Source of the DNA: Pandoraea sp. PE-S2T-3
GTDB taxonomy: Bacteria > Pseudomonadota > Gammaproteobacteria > Burkholderiales > Burkholderiaceae
Direction of reading: 5' to 3'
Assembly (NCBI RefSeq): GCF_002179965.1
Contig: NZ_NGUQ01000037.1
Span: forward strand, 434,001-498,000
Length of the DNA stretch: 64,000 nt
The notes under the pieces are model-generated. The model ran no database searches. It had not been told where the DNA came from and saw nothing but the letters and a program-made list of their open reading frames with translations. The stretch's first letter is position 1. The number at the start of each line of letters is the position of its first letter. This document shows positions 26,946 to 36,508 of the stretch, one piece after another. Both the position numbers and the translations under genes were made by a program.

Positions 26946-27133
26946 GACGCTTGCTGAGTCTGTTCGCGTTTCTGGCGGGTGGCGTTTGCGCGGAACTTGC
27001 GCATCCGCTGCAATGTGACCTTGCGCCTGCGAGCCGGGGCATGCAGCCGGTGCCTGAGCGCAGTCGTCGGCGTCTGCCGCTGGATCCGACCGGTGATGCC
27101 GACGGCAACCCGGCCGAAAACTCGTCGCTATAA
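26942..27133 (+). CDS. Small hypothetical exported protein
   Basis: A 63-aa ORF whose ATG overlaps the stop of the GFA gene. The first 18 residues (MRRLLSLFAFLAGGVCAE) look like a signal peptide; the rest is Pro/Arg-rich without a motif. Translational coupling supports expression, but short GC-rich ORFs arise by chance, so this is tentative. Confidence 0.4.
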   Translation: MRRLLSLFAFLAGGVCAELAHPLQCDLAPASRGMQPVPERSRRRLPLDPTGDADGNPAENSSL

Positions 27134-27141
27134 TCGCCCGC

Positions 27142-27882
27142 ATGGACAAGATCGATCATGTGTTGATCGTCGACGACGATCGCGGTATTCGAGAGCTGCT
27201 CGCCGACTATCTCGAAAAGAACGGCATGCGCGTGAGCGTCGCCGCCAACGGGCGCGAGATGCGCACGGTGCTGGCCGATGGCGCTCCCGACCTCATCGTG
27301 CTGGACCTCATGCTGCCCGGCGAAGATGGCCTCGTGCTGTGCCGGGAACTGCGCGCGGGCAAGTTTCGCGCCGTGCCGGTGCTGATGCTCACGGCGCGCA
27401 GCGAGGAGACCGACCGCATTGTCGGGCTCGAGATGGGCGCGGACGACTATCTGGCCAAGCCGTTTGCTGTGCGCGAATTGCTCGCCCGCATCAAGTCGGT
27501 GCTGCGCCGCACGCGCATGCTGCCGCCGGGCATGCAGATCACCGAGACGGCTGAAGTGTTGGGCTTCGGCGAGTGGCAACTCGACACCACGGCACGCCAT
27601 CTGCTCGATACCGACGGCACGCAGGTGGCGCTCAGCGGCGCGGAGTACCGGCTGCTGCGCGTGTTGCTCGATCACCCGCAACGTGTGCTGACGCGCGACC
27701 AGTTGCTGAACCTCACGCAAGGGCGGCAAGCCGATGCCTTCGACCGCTCGATCGATCTGCTGATTAGCCGTTTGCGGCAGCGCTTGCGTGACGGCGCTCG
27801 TGAGCCCCGCTATATCAAGACACTTCGCAACGAAGGCTATGTGTTCTGCGCGAACGTCACTGTAGTTTCTGCCCCGGAATGA
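27142..27882 (+). CDS. OmpR-family two-component response regulator
   Basis: A 246-aa regulator. The receiver domain has the acidic pair in IVDDDRGI, the phosphoacceptor Asp55 in LIVLDLMLPGEDG, Thr in MLTARSEE and Lys in DYLAKPFAVRE. The C-terminal winged helix ends with YIKTLRNEGYVF. Its last codons overlap the start of the sensor kinase gene (ATGA at 27879-27882). Length and sequence resemble OmpR of beta-proteobacteria. It could be the factor that reads the TTTGTATC direct repeats in this window, but that is only a guess from proximity. Confidence 0.9.
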   Translation: MDKIDHVLIVDDDRGIRELLADYLEKNGMRVSVAANGREMRTVLADGAPDLIVLDLMLPGEDGLVLCRELRAGKFRAVPVLMLTARSEETDRIVGLEMGADDYLAKPFAVRELLARIKSVLRRTRMLPPGMQITETAEVLGFGEWQLDTTARHLLDTDGTQVALSGAEYRLLRVLLDHPQRVLTRDQLLNLTQGRQADAFDRSIDLLISRLRQRLRDGAREPRYIKTLRNEGYVFCANVTVVSAPE

Positions 27883-29201
27883 CCCAAACGACTTCGATTC
27901 GCCAGGCCGTCTGGCATTGGCCGCGTTCGCTGTTCGCGCGCCTTGCGCTGATTCTCTTTGTCGGGCTGGCGTTGGCGCAGGGGCTTTCGTTCTGGCTGAC
28001 GATGACCGAGCGCAATCGCGTGACGAACAACATGATGAGCATTTACATCGAGAGCGAAGTGGCCAGCTCGGTGGCGCTGCTCGATCATTTGCCCCCGGCA
28101 GAGCGTGCGAAGTGGTTGCCGCGACTGGCTCGCCGCAGCTATCAGTTCGAGTTGGGGCAGGGTGTCCCGGGTGGTCATCCGGATAGCGAACTGGCTGCGC
28201 AGGTCGCGCGCGTCATCGACGATGCGATTGGTGTTTCGTATCCGCTGACGGTCAATAGCGTGCCCGGCGACCCGGACCGGCTGCAAGTGCATCTGCGTCT
28301 GACGGATGGCTCGCCGCTGACCATTGACGTGCTGCCGATGCCAACGATGCCGCTTTCCGGTTGGTTGCCTGCGGTGCTGGTGCTGCAACTGCTCATGATT
28401 GCCGCATGTTGCTGGATGGCAGTGCGCGTAGCGACGCGCCCATTGAACGCGCTCGCAAAAGCGGCGGACACGTTAGGGCCCGATTTGCGCGCGGACCGAT
28501 TGAGCGAGAAGGGCCCATCTGAAGTCGCACGTGCGGCGCGAGCGTTCAATGCGATGCAGGACCGCATAGGCAGTTACATGACCGAGCGCATGCAGATTCT
28601 CGCGGCGATCTCGCACGATTTGCAGACCCCGATCACTCGCATGCGCTTGCGTGTGGATACGATGGACGATCAGACGTCAGCCGTGCGATTGCAGCAGGAT
28701 CTGCGCGAGATGGAGACGCTGGTCAAGGAGGGCGTGACGTATGCGCGCACGTTGCATGGTGCGTCGGAAGCGCCGTGCAAGGTCGACCTCGATGCGTTGC
28801 TGGAGAGTCTCGTGTACGACTACGTCGACGCGGGGGAACCTGTCACGCTCACTGGCCAGATCGGCCGGCCGATGGTGACGCGGCCGCAGGCGTTGCGCCG
28901 CATCGTCGGCAATCTGATCGATAACGCGCTGAAGTACGGCGGTGACGCGCAGATGGAAGTCTCGACGCATGCGCAGGGTGTCGACATCGTAATCAGCGAT
29001 AAGGGCCCCGGCATTCCGGACGAGATGCTCGAAGCCGTGTTCGCGCCGTTCGTGCGGATCGAGACGTCGCGCAACCGGAGTACGGGGGGCACCGGGCTGG
29101 GACTGGCCATCGCCCGGCAGTTGGCGCAGGCGATGGATGCAACGCTCACGTTGCGCAATCGTGATGGCGGCGGACTTGAGGCGCGGCTTTCGTTGCGTTA
29201 G
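27879..29201 (+). CDS. EnvZ-like sensor histidine kinase
   Basis: A 440-aa inner-membrane kinase. TM1 is around residues 17-37, a periplasmic sensor region follows, and TM2 (WLPAVLVLQLLMIAACCWM) lies near 170. A HAMP domain comes next. The H-box AAISHDLQTPITRMRLR contains His246. The ATPase domain has NLIDNALKYGG (N), DKGPGIPDE (G1) and GGTGLGLAIA (G2). Coupled to the preceding response regulator. Confidence 0.9.
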   Translation: MTQTTSIRQAVWHWPRSLFARLALILFVGLALAQGLSFWLTMTERNRVTNNMMSIYIESEVASSVALLDHLPPAERAKWLPRLARRSYQFELGQGVPGGHPDSELAAQVARVIDDAIGVSYPLTVNSVPGDPDRLQVHLRLTDGSPLTIDVLPMPTMPLSGWLPAVLVLQLLMIAACCWMAVRVATRPLNALAKAADTLGPDLRADRLSEKGPSEVARAARAFNAMQDRIGSYMTERMQILAAISHDLQTPITRMRLRVDTMDDQTSAVRLQQDLREMETLVKEGVTYARTLHGASEAPCKVDLDALLESLVYDYVDAGEPVTLTGQIGRPMVTRPQALRRIVGNLIDNALKYGGDAQMEVSTHAQGVDIVISDKGPGIPDEMLEAVFAPFVRIETSRNRSTGGTGLGLAIARQLAQAMDATLTLRNRDGGGLEARLSLR

Positions 29202-29227
29202 TCAGGGTATTAGCGGTGGTCGGGGCG

Positions 29228-30568
29228 TTAGCGTTTGCCGCGGCCGCCTGCGGGTTTGCCAGCCGGTTTGCGTGGACCTGCACCCGGCTTGCGTTGACCC
29301 TGACCAAGTTGTGGGCGCGGCTTTTTACTCGGCGCCGGTTTGGCGCTCGGCAGGGGTTGCAGCACCTTGGGCTTCTTCGGCTTCTTGGGTTTCTTGATGA
29401 TCTCGCCCGTCGCGCTGGTTTGCGGCACGCGGTGTTCGGCTTCAAAGCCGGGTTCTTCTTCGCGGGGCAGTGTCTGCCGGATCAATGCTTCGATCGCAGC
29501 CAGTTGCGGCGCTTCATCGGCACACACGAGGGACACCGCCACGCCGCTGGCGCCCGCGCGGCCGGTGCGGCCAATACGGTGCACATAGTCTTGCGCGACG
29601 ATGGGCAGATCCACGTTGATCACCAACGGCAGGTCATCGATATCCAGACCGCGCGCGGCCACATCGGTGGCCACCAGCATCGACACTTCACCTGTCTTGA
29701 AGCGCTCCAGCGCGCGCATGCGCGCGGGCTGCGGCTTGTCGCCGTGGATGGTGTCCACTGAATAGCCCGCCTCATCCAGAATGGCCGCCAGATAATCCAC
29801 GCCATTGCGGGTTTTGACGAACACCAGCGCGTGCTGCCAGTTGTTCTCCGCCACCAGATGCATGAAGAGGTCCGGCTTGTTCTTCTTGTCGACCGGCACG
29901 ACCCATTGCTTGATCTTGCTGGCCGTTGCATTGGGCGGACTGACGCTGATGTTGATCGGATCGCGCAGAATGCCGGCCGCCATGGTGCGAATTTCGTCGC
30001 TGAACGTGGCGGAGAACAACAGCGTCTGGCGCTTCGCCGGCAGGCCAGCGAAGACAGCGTTGAGTTCGCGCTCGAAGCCCAGATCCAGCATGCGGTCGGC
30101 TTCGTCCAGCACGAGTGTTTGCACCTGATCGAACTGCACGGCGTTCTGGCGGTTCAGATCCAGCAGACGGCCGGGCGTGGCGACGAGCACGTCCACACCT
30201 TTACGCAGCTTCATCATCTGCGGGTTGATGCTCACGCCGCCATAAGCCGCCAGAAATCGCAGATCGAGGCCCTTGCCGTACTCAACAAAGCTTTGCAGCA
30301 CTTGTTCAGCGAGTTCGCGCGTGGGCACCAGCACGAGAACACGCGCGCGGTTGCTGGCGACCGCCGGGCCGTGTTGCACCAGCCGTTGCAACAGCGGCAG
30401 TGCGAAGCCTGCTGTCTTGCCCGTGCCCGTCTGTGCCGCAGCCATGACATCACTGCCACTGAGCACAGCCGGAATCGCCTTGGCCTGCACCGGCGTAGGT
30501 GTCTGGTAGTTGCGTTCCCGCAAATTGCGCAGCAACGGATCGATCAGGCCAAGTGAGGCAAAAGACAT
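29228..30568 (-). CDS. rhlE: DEAD-box ATP-dependent RNA helicase RhlE-like
   Basis: A 446-aa RNA helicase for rRNA maturation, mRNA decay or cold adaptation. Motifs in order: QAKAIP, AQTGTGKT (residues 45-52), VPTRELAEQ, VATPGRLLD, VLDEADRML, FSATF, ATDVAARGLD and HRIGRTGRAG. The last 70 residues are Lys/Pro/Arg-rich (KKPKKPKKPKVLQP), an RNA-binding tail. The ATG at 30568 is used. The gene is alone, 26 bp from the convergent kinase gene. Confidence 0.92.
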   Translation of the reverse strand: MSFASLGLIDPLLRNLRERNYQTPTPVQAKAIPAVLSGSDVMAAAQTGTGKTAGFALPLLQRLVQHGPAVASNRARVLVLVPTRELAEQVLQSFVEYGKGLDLRFLAAYGGVSINPQMMKLRKGVDVLVATPGRLLDLNRQNAVQFDQVQTLVLDEADRMLDLGFERELNAVFAGLPAKRQTLLFSATFSDEIRTMAAGILRDPINISVSPPNATASKIKQWVVPVDKKNKPDLFMHLVAENNWQHALVFVKTRNGVDYLAAILDEAGYSVDTIHGDKPQPARMRALERFKTGEVSMLVATDVAARGLDIDDLPLVINVDLPIVAQDYVHRIGRTGRAGASGVAVSLVCADEAPQLAAIEALIRQTLPREEEPGFEAEHRVPQTSATGEIIKKPKKPKKPKVLQPLPSAKPAPSKKPRPQLGQGQRKPGAGPRKPAGKPAGGRGKR

Positions 30569-30626
30569 GGACGTATTTCCGGCTAAAACCGTAATTCTAG
30601 CGGTTAGTCGTGGGGGCGAGCGCTCC

Positions 30627-30650
30627 GGCAGCTTCCACCCGGAAGCTGCC
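30627..30650 (-). terminator. Hairpin after the ABC-F gene
   Basis: GGCAGCTTCC (30627-30636) pairs perfectly with GGAAGCTGCC (30641-30650), four-base loop, 15 bp after the ABC-F stop read leftwards. There is no T-run on the minus strand. Confidence 0.55.
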
Positions 30651-30664
30651 AGCGGCGTGATAAC

Positions 30665-32329
30665 TCAGGCGAGTGCTGCCTCTTCGCGCATGCGGCGGGC
30701 TTCGTCGCGCAGGAACTGCTGGTAGTCGTCCAGATCGCCGTCGAAGGGTTCGACGCCGCCCTTGGTCACGAGCCAGAACTCATCGCACACCGCACGCAGC
30801 AGCGACCGGTCGTGGCTGACCAGCAGCACCGTGCCTTCGAATTCGTTGAGTGCCATGCCGAGCGCTTCGCGGGTGGCCAAGTCGAGGTGGTTGGTCGGCT
30901 CATCGAGCAGCAGCAGGTTGGGGCGCTGCCACACGATCATGCACAACACGAGGCGTGCCTTTTCGCCGCCACTCATCGTGCCGACCGCCTGATGGACCAT
31001 GTCGCCACTGAAGTTGAACGTACCGAGGAACGTGCGAAGCGATTGCTCGGTACCACTCTGGCCGGGGGCGCGCATGTGCGATGGCGTATCCCGGGCGAGG
31101 CGGATCATGTGTTCCATCGGCGTGTCGAGCGGGCGCAGCACGTCGAGTTCCTGCTGGGCGAAGTAACCGATGTTCAGGCCCTTGCCTTCACTGATTTCGC
31201 CGGCAATCGGTGCCAACTGGTGCGCCACCGTCTTCACCAGCGTGGACTTGCCTTGGCCGTTGGCACCCAGAATGCCGATGCGCTGCCCGGCCAGCACGGA
31301 GCGGTTGATGCCTTTGACGATGACCGTCGGCGGCGTGTTGGCCGGTGCGTCGGTCGGTGCCGGGTAGCCGAAGCTCGCGTCCATCATCGACAGCAGCGGG
31401 TTAGGGACGTTGAGCGGTTCCTTGAACTCGAAGGTGAACTCGGCGTCGGCGAGCACCGGCGCGATCTTCTCCATGCGTTCGAGCGCCTTGACACGGCTCT
31501 GCGCTTGCTTCGCCTTCGAGGCCTGCGCCTTGAAGCGATCGATAAACTTTTGCAGGTGGGCGATCTTCTCCACCTGCTTGGCCATGGCAGCCTGCTGCAA
31601 CACCAGTTGCTCGGCGCGCATGTCTTCGAACTTGCTGTAGTTGCCGCCGTAACGCACGAGTTTGGCGTTATCGACGTGCACCGTGACTTGTGTCACCGCG
31701 TCGAGGAATTCGCGATCGTGGCTGATCACGACCAACGTCCCTTGATAGCGCTTGAGCCACGCTTCCAGCCAGACCAGCGCGTCGAGGTCCAAGTGGTTGG
31801 TCGGTTCGTCGAGCAGCAGCAAGTCGGACGGGCACATGAGTGCGCGCGCCAGTTGCAGACGCATGCGCCAGCCGCCGGAGAAGCTGTTCACCGGCTGGCT
31901 GAGCTGCGCATCGCTGAAGCCGAGGCCAAGGATCAGTGCTTGGGCGCGTGCGGGCGCATCGTGTGCGCCAGCGTCGTGCAGCGCCATGTAGGCGTGCGCC
32001 ATGCGCATGCCGTCGTCGCTGGCTTCCGCCTCGGCGACTTCGGTCTGCGCGGCCAGCAGTACGGTATCTCCCTCGATGACGAAGTCCGTCGCGCTCTGCT
32101 CGGTCTCGGGCATGTCCTGCGCGACCTGCCCCATTTTCCATGCGGCGGGGATCGAAAACTCGCCACCTTCCTCGTGCAGCGTGCCGTTGAGCAGGCCGAA
32201 AAAGGACGATTTGCCGGCGCCGTTGCGGCCGACAAGGCCAATCTTTTCCCCGGGGGTGAAGGTGACGGACGCGCGGTCGAGCACGACGTTGACGCCGCGG
32301 CGCAGCGTGACATTACGGACGGAAATCAT
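30665..32329 (-). CDS. ABC-F family ATPase, YheS-like
   Basis: A 554-aa soluble ABC-F protein, a family that acts on ribosomes as translation factors. Two nucleotide-binding domains are visible: GRNGAGKS (residues 35-42), FSGGWRMRL, LLLDEPTNHLDL, and GANGQGKS, MSGGEKARLV, LLLDEPTNHLDL. Between them lies the charged P-site tRNA-interaction linker (FKAQASKAKQAQSRVKALER). The sequence follows E. coli YheS closely up to VEPFDGDLDDYQQFL, then stops about 80 residues earlier, so the C-terminal coiled coil is missing. No membrane segments, so not a transporter. Confidence 0.9.
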   Translation of the reverse strand: MISVRNVTLRRGVNVVLDRASVTFTPGEKIGLVGRNGAGKSSFFGLLNGTLHEEGGEFSIPAAWKMGQVAQDMPETEQSATDFVIEGDTVLLAAQTEVAEAEASDDGMRMAHAYMALHDAGAHDAPARAQALILGLGFSDAQLSQPVNSFSGGWRMRLQLARALMCPSDLLLLDEPTNHLDLDALVWLEAWLKRYQGTLVVISHDREFLDAVTQVTVHVDNAKLVRYGGNYSKFEDMRAEQLVLQQAAMAKQVEKIAHLQKFIDRFKAQASKAKQAQSRVKALERMEKIAPVLADAEFTFEFKEPLNVPNPLLSMMDASFGYPAPTDAPANTPPTVIVKGINRSVLAGQRIGILGANGQGKSTLVKTVAHQLAPIAGEISEGKGLNIGYFAQQELDVLRPLDTPMEHMIRLARDTPSHMRAPGQSGTEQSLRTFLGTFNFSGDMVHQAVGTMSGGEKARLVLCMIVWQRPNLLLLDEPTNHLDLATREALGMALNEFEGTVLLVSHDRSLLRAVCDEFWLVTKGGVEPFDGDLDDYQQFLRDEARRMREEAALA

Positions 32330-32553
32330 AGGGGGCTACTTCGAAGAGGATAGGCATGATAGCCGACTGGACGTGCAGGGCGCTGCTTTTGTGGTCGTGC
32401 GAGTGACGAGCCGGGGGGTATTTTGCGCTGTCGATCGACCGGAAGGCCCCGTGGAGACTGGCGCACCGAGTGTTCCGTCTGTTGACGCCTACCGTCGTCC
32501 GGATCCTCGGTGCGCTGGTTTCGACCGGTTTTGGATCGAATCAGTGGTTCTCT

Positions 32554-34014
32554 TTACAGCCCCCAGTGCCCCAAGTCGGGATTGACCGGCCCCGGAGCTT
32601 GCAATGCGGGTGCCAGCGCGGCGGCGACAGCCAGCAACTGACGGTCAGCCAGTGGCGGTGCCATCAGTTGCACGCCGACGGGCATGCGGCTGTCGTCAAA
32701 GCCCGCGGGGAGCGCAATGGCGGGCGTACCAAGGAAATTGCCCGCGCGGCAGAAGCGGCCGATGCTGACGTGGGCGCTATCGGCCGGGTCGAGTGGCAGG
32801 GCACCGTGGCCAGTGGCCGGAAGCAGCAGCCTCCCTTCGGGGCCGATGGCCTCGGTGAATGCAGCAACCACCCGCGCGCGGCGGGCAAGCGCCTGTTCGT
32901 ACTCGGCGCGGGGAATCTTCCCGCCCGCCAGAATGCGCTGGCGTACCACGTCCCACAGTGGCTGCGTGGCGTCTTCCGCCAGATGGCCGTGCAGTTGAAA
33001 ACCTTCGTAGCCGAGGATCACCGAGTTCGCTTCGGAGAGATCGCCGATGTCCAGACCTGCCGGTGGCGTCCAGAATTGCAACGTCCATCCGTCCGAGGTC
33101 AAGCGGGCGAGCGCATCGTCCCAGACACGCTGCGCACCACTCGACAGCGTTGCCGGGAAGGCGCGTGGGTCTAGTACATACAGCACGGGAAGCGTTTGTG
33201 GTGTGACGATGGGCAACGCGTCGCGCAGGCCTTTGCTGATGGCTGAGGGAATCTGCTGCGATAGCGCATCGTCGGCGTCCGGGCCAGCCAGAATGGCGGT
33301 GAGTGCGTGTGCATCGGCGACGCTGCGTGCGATCGGTCCGAGCACGTCCAATGTTGGTGCGAGCGGCACGACGCCCGCACCGCTGATCACGCCGCTGGAC
33401 GGCTTGAAGCCAACCAGATGATTGAGCGTGGCGGGTGCGCGCACTGAGCCGCCAGTGTCACCGCCGACGGCAATGGGCGCCAGACCCGCCGCGACTGCGG
33501 TACCGCAGCCGGACGATGAGCCGCCCGGCGCGCGATGTTGTGTGGCGTCCCACGGGTTCCACGGCGTGCCGCGTGTGGGATTCTGCCCGGCAAGACCAAA
33601 GGCGAACTCGGTCATGTGGGTCTTGCCCAGAATGACCATGCCGGCGGCGCTCATGCGCTGCACGGCGGTAGCTGTGATGTCGCTGGTAATGTTCAATCGG
33701 CTGAGCGAGCCGGCCGAGGCCGTGCTGCCAGCGACTTCGATGCTGTCTTTGATCGCGACCGGTACGCCGTGCAGCGCGCTGCTCGGGCCGGGGCCGCCGG
33801 GGCGCAGCGCTGCGTCGGCGGCATCGGCTTGGGCCAGTGCCTGTTCGGCGAATACCACCGTGAAGGCATTGAGTCCGTGGGCGCGAGCGATGCGATCAAG
33901 GAAGTGCTGTGTAACTTCACGCGAAGTGACTTGTCCGCTGGCGATTTGGCTGGCGATCGACAGGGCGCTTTGGAAATGAAGGGGGGCGGAGGTTTCGCGC
34001 ATAACAATTGGCAT
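32554..34014 (-). CDS. Amidase-signature family protein
   Basis: A 486-aa amidase that hydrolyses an amide bond by a Ser-cisSer-Lys triad. Lys is in PVAIKDSI, the cis-Ser in PGGSSSGCGTAVAAG and the nucleophile in GGDTGGSVRAPA. Length is normal for the family (GatA, AtzF, nicotinamidase-like indole-acetamide hydrolases). It lies downstream of an MFS carrier on the same strand, so the carrier may import its substrate. ATG 34014 is used; ATG 34002 is an alternative, and neither has a clear ribosome site. Confidence 0.87.
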   Translation of the reverse strand: MPIVMRETSAPLHFQSALSIASQIASGQVTSREVTQHFLDRIARAHGLNAFTVVFAEQALAQADAADAALRPGGPGPSSALHGVPVAIKDSIEVAGSTASAGSLSRLNITSDITATAVQRMSAAGMVILGKTHMTEFAFGLAGQNPTRGTPWNPWDATQHRAPGGSSSGCGTAVAAGLAPIAVGGDTGGSVRAPATLNHLVGFKPSSGVISGAGVVPLAPTLDVLGPIARSVADAHALTAILAGPDADDALSQQIPSAISKGLRDALPIVTPQTLPVLYVLDPRAFPATLSSGAQRVWDDALARLTSDGWTLQFWTPPAGLDIGDLSEANSVILGYEGFQLHGHLAEDATQPLWDVVRQRILAGGKIPRAEYEQALARRARVVAAFTEAIGPEGRLLLPATGHGALPLDPADSAHVSIGRFCRAGNFLGTPAIALPAGFDDSRMPVGVQLMAPPLADRQLLAVAAALAPALQAPGPVNPDLGHWGL

Positions 34015-34090
34015 GAAATCGGAACCCGCCGCCCCGGTGTAGCGGGGCGACGGGCGGAAGGCTGGCGTCGCGATATTCGCGATGGTCGCG

Positions 34091-35383
34091 TTACTTCAGC
34101 GGCCGGCCATTGGTTTCCGGCATGCGGATGAACGTGAGCAGCGTGATGACTGCGCCTGCCAGCACGTAGTAGAAGAACCAGCGTTCTTGGCCGATGCTTT
34201 GCAGCCACGTCAGCAGGTAAGGCGTCGTGCCGCCCAGCAGGGCCACCATGAAGTTGTACGGGGCGCCAATACCGACGGCGCGCACGCGGGTCGGGAATTG
34301 TTCCGACATGATGGCGGGCGCGATCGACGTATACAGTGCGTACAACACCAGACCGAACAACTCCACCGCCAAGATCGAGGCGAACGTCGGCTGCATGCTG
34401 GTGATGACCGGGTAGAAGAACAGCAGGTAGCCAGCGGCGAACACGATGAGCTGCGGCTTGCGGCCAATGCGGTCGGAGAGCATGCCGAGCAGCGGGTGCA
34501 GCAGCATGAACACGATCATCGCGATGGTGTTGGCACCGAAGGCGACCCGGGAGTCGGCGTGCAACGCGCGGATCGCATAGGTCGGCACATAGGCGACAAA
34601 CAAGTAGAACGCGAACGTCGTCAGCACGGAGAAACCGATGATGCGCAGCGTTTCGCGCGGGTACTCGCGCAGCAGCGTGCGCAGCGGTTGCTTGACGGGT
34701 TGCTGCTTGAGTTGCTCGGCGGAGGCTTCCGTCTCAGGGATGGAGGTGCGCAGCCACATGCCGGCCAAGCCACCCAGCGCGCCCAGCAGGAACGGGATGC
34801 GCCAGCCAAACTCCTTCATCTGATCGACGGAGAGATAGGTGGTGAGCGCCCAGCCGATGGCCGAGGCAATGAGGATGCCGGCTGCCGAGCTGAAGAACGC
34901 GAAACTGGAGAAGAAACCACGGCGGTGGTTGGGCGCCATCTCGGCAAGGAACGTCGAAGCCGATGCATACTCACCGCCCAGCGACAGACCTTGGATCAGT
35001 CGCGCGATCACGAGCAACACAGGCGCGGCGAGGCCGATGGTTTCGTAGGTCGGCGTGATGCCGATGATCAGCGAGCCGCCGGCCATCATTAGAATGGTGG
35101 CCGCGAGCGCAGCCTTACGACCGTAGCGGTCCGAGAAGATGCCCAGTGCCCAGCCGCCGACGGGGCGCATGAAGAAGCCCACGGCAAAAATGGCGAAGGT
35201 TGCGAGCAGCGAGGCTGTCTCATCGGTCTTCGGGAAGAACTGCCCGGAGAAGAACACTGCGAAAGACGCATAGATGGTCCAGTCGAACCATTCCACGGCG
35301 TTGCCGATGCTGCCCGCGGCAATCTTGCGTGCGTTGGATGCCTCGGCCCGCACCGGGGGAGCCATCGAGGTTGCTTGGGTCAT
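34091..35383 (-). CDS. MFS transporter, metabolite:H+ symporter type
   Basis: A 430-aa carrier with 12 membrane helices. The N-terminal NAVEWFDWTIYASFAVFF and FSDRYGRKAALA loop are typical of the metabolite:H+ symporter family (KgtP, ProP, ShiA relatives). The second half has the matching LSDRIGRKPQ loop. It is divergent from an AsnC-type regulator with a 78-bp shared promoter, and upstream of the amidase gene. Together these suggest a small uptake-and-hydrolysis unit for an amide or amino-acid derivative. Confidence 0.88.
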   Translation of the reverse strand: MTQATSMAPPVRAEASNARKIAAGSIGNAVEWFDWTIYASFAVFFSGQFFPKTDETASLLATFAIFAVGFFMRPVGGWALGIFSDRYGRKAALAATILMMAGGSLIIGITPTYETIGLAAPVLLVIARLIQGLSLGGEYASASTFLAEMAPNHRRGFFSSFAFFSSAAGILIASAIGWALTTYLSVDQMKEFGWRIPFLLGALGGLAGMWLRTSIPETEASAEQLKQQPVKQPLRTLLREYPRETLRIIGFSVLTTFAFYLFVAYVPTYAIRALHADSRVAFGANTIAMIVFMLLHPLLGMLSDRIGRKPQLIVFAAGYLLFFYPVITSMQPTFASILAVELFGLVLYALYTSIAPAIMSEQFPTRVRAVGIGAPYNFMVALLGGTTPYLLTWLQSIGQERWFFYYVLAGAVITLLTFIRMPETNGRPLK

Positions 35384-35461
35384 GGAAGGAGCCCTTGTCT
35401 CTGTTCGGTTGTTGAATTTTGTCTTTGAAATGCCAAATTACGTTTAATATCGACATTTAGT

Positions 35462-36469
35462 ATGAATGCTACATCGAATATGGACAATCGTGTGGAGACT
35501 TTGTCAGAAGAAGGGAATGTCGAGATCGACGCCACCGATCTGGCGTGTCTGGCGGCGCTTCAGGTCAACCCGCGCGGGACGTGGCGCGATCTGAGCGCTA
35601 CCTGCGACGTGCCGGAGCGCACGCTGTCGCGTCGGTTGCAGCGACTGATGGAAGGTGGCTATGCCAAGGTGATCGGCGAACTGGACCCGGTGGCGGGCGG
35701 CAGCGGCCCGGTGCTGCACGCTTGGTTACAGGTGGAAAACGGCAAGGAGCAGCAGGTCGCCTGCCATCTCGCGAGCCTGCCGCAGACGCAGGTGGTGCTG
35801 GCGACGACTGGCGCGTCGGACTTGTTCGCTGAGATCAATACGCAGAGTCAGGACCAGTTGTCAGATCTGGTGGTGCGGGTGCTGCCGCAGGTGCCGGGAT
35901 TAAGGCAGGTGGAGTCCCGCATCGTGCTGCGTTCGTTCCGGCGCGCGAGCCGCTGGCGCATTGACGGCTCGGTACCAGTGGAACCTGTGCCGCCGGGTGA
36001 TGGACGCTTCGAACTCAATGCCGAAGAGACACGTTTGCTGGCGGTGCTGGCGTCAGACGGACGGGCCAGTTTGGGCGTGCTGGCGGAAGCTTGCGGTGTT
36101 AGCGAGCCCAAAGTGCAGCGAATGATTAGCGGGCTGGTTGAACGCCATGTGCTGACGTTCCGTGTTGAGCTTGAGCCTTCGCTTGTGGGTTACGGTGTTG
36201 AGGCAATTCTGTCGGTGCAGACCCGCCCGGGACAAGCCGAATGCATCGCGATGGAACTGGCGAAGGACAAGCACACGCGCTGCCTGTTCGGCACCAGTGG
36301 CAACACGCAGTTGTTCTGGCACGTGTTGTGTCATGACATCCATGACCTGTGGATGGTTTCTACCGAGCGAATTGGTGCGCTGGAGGGGGTGCTGTCTTGT
36401 GATGTGAGTACGGTGGTTAAAGCGTATAAGCGCGCCGGGCGGTTGAGGCACGGGTTGCGGGTGGAGTAG
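35462..36469 (+). CDS. Double-module Lrp/AsnC-family regulator
   Basis: A 335-aa regulator, twice the usual Lrp length. The first AsnC helix-turn-helix is around residues 27-72 (WRDLSATCDVPERTLSRRLQ) followed by a RAM-like ligand domain. A second helix-turn-helix (ASLGVLAEACGVSEPKVQRM, about residue 200) and a second RAM-like domain follow. It is thus an internal duplication. It is divergent from the MFS/amidase genes and probably controls them; AT-rich sequence (ACGTTTAATAT) sits between the two starts. Confidence 0.85.
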   Translation: MNATSNMDNRVETLSEEGNVEIDATDLACLAALQVNPRGTWRDLSATCDVPERTLSRRLQRLMEGGYAKVIGELDPVAGGSGPVLHAWLQVENGKEQQVACHLASLPQTQVVLATTGASDLFAEINTQSQDQLSDLVVRVLPQVPGLRQVESRIVLRSFRRASRWRIDGSVPVEPVPPGDGRFELNAEETRLLAVLASDGRASLGVLAEACGVSEPKVQRMISGLVERHVLTFRVELEPSLVGYGVEAILSVQTRPGQAECIAMELAKDKHTRCLFGTSGNTQLFWHVLCHDIHDLWMVSTERIGALEGVLSCDVSTVVKAYKRAGRLRHGLRVE

Positions 36470-36508
36470 GGGGCTGGACGTTTCTTCTGACGCCAATGGC
36501 GACACTCA

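Noticed and set aside
30812-32353. 513-codon plus-strand frame opposite the ABC-F gene
   Set aside because: Antisense to a conserved ATPase with all motifs; translation is low-complexity and His/Arg-rich without a known domain.
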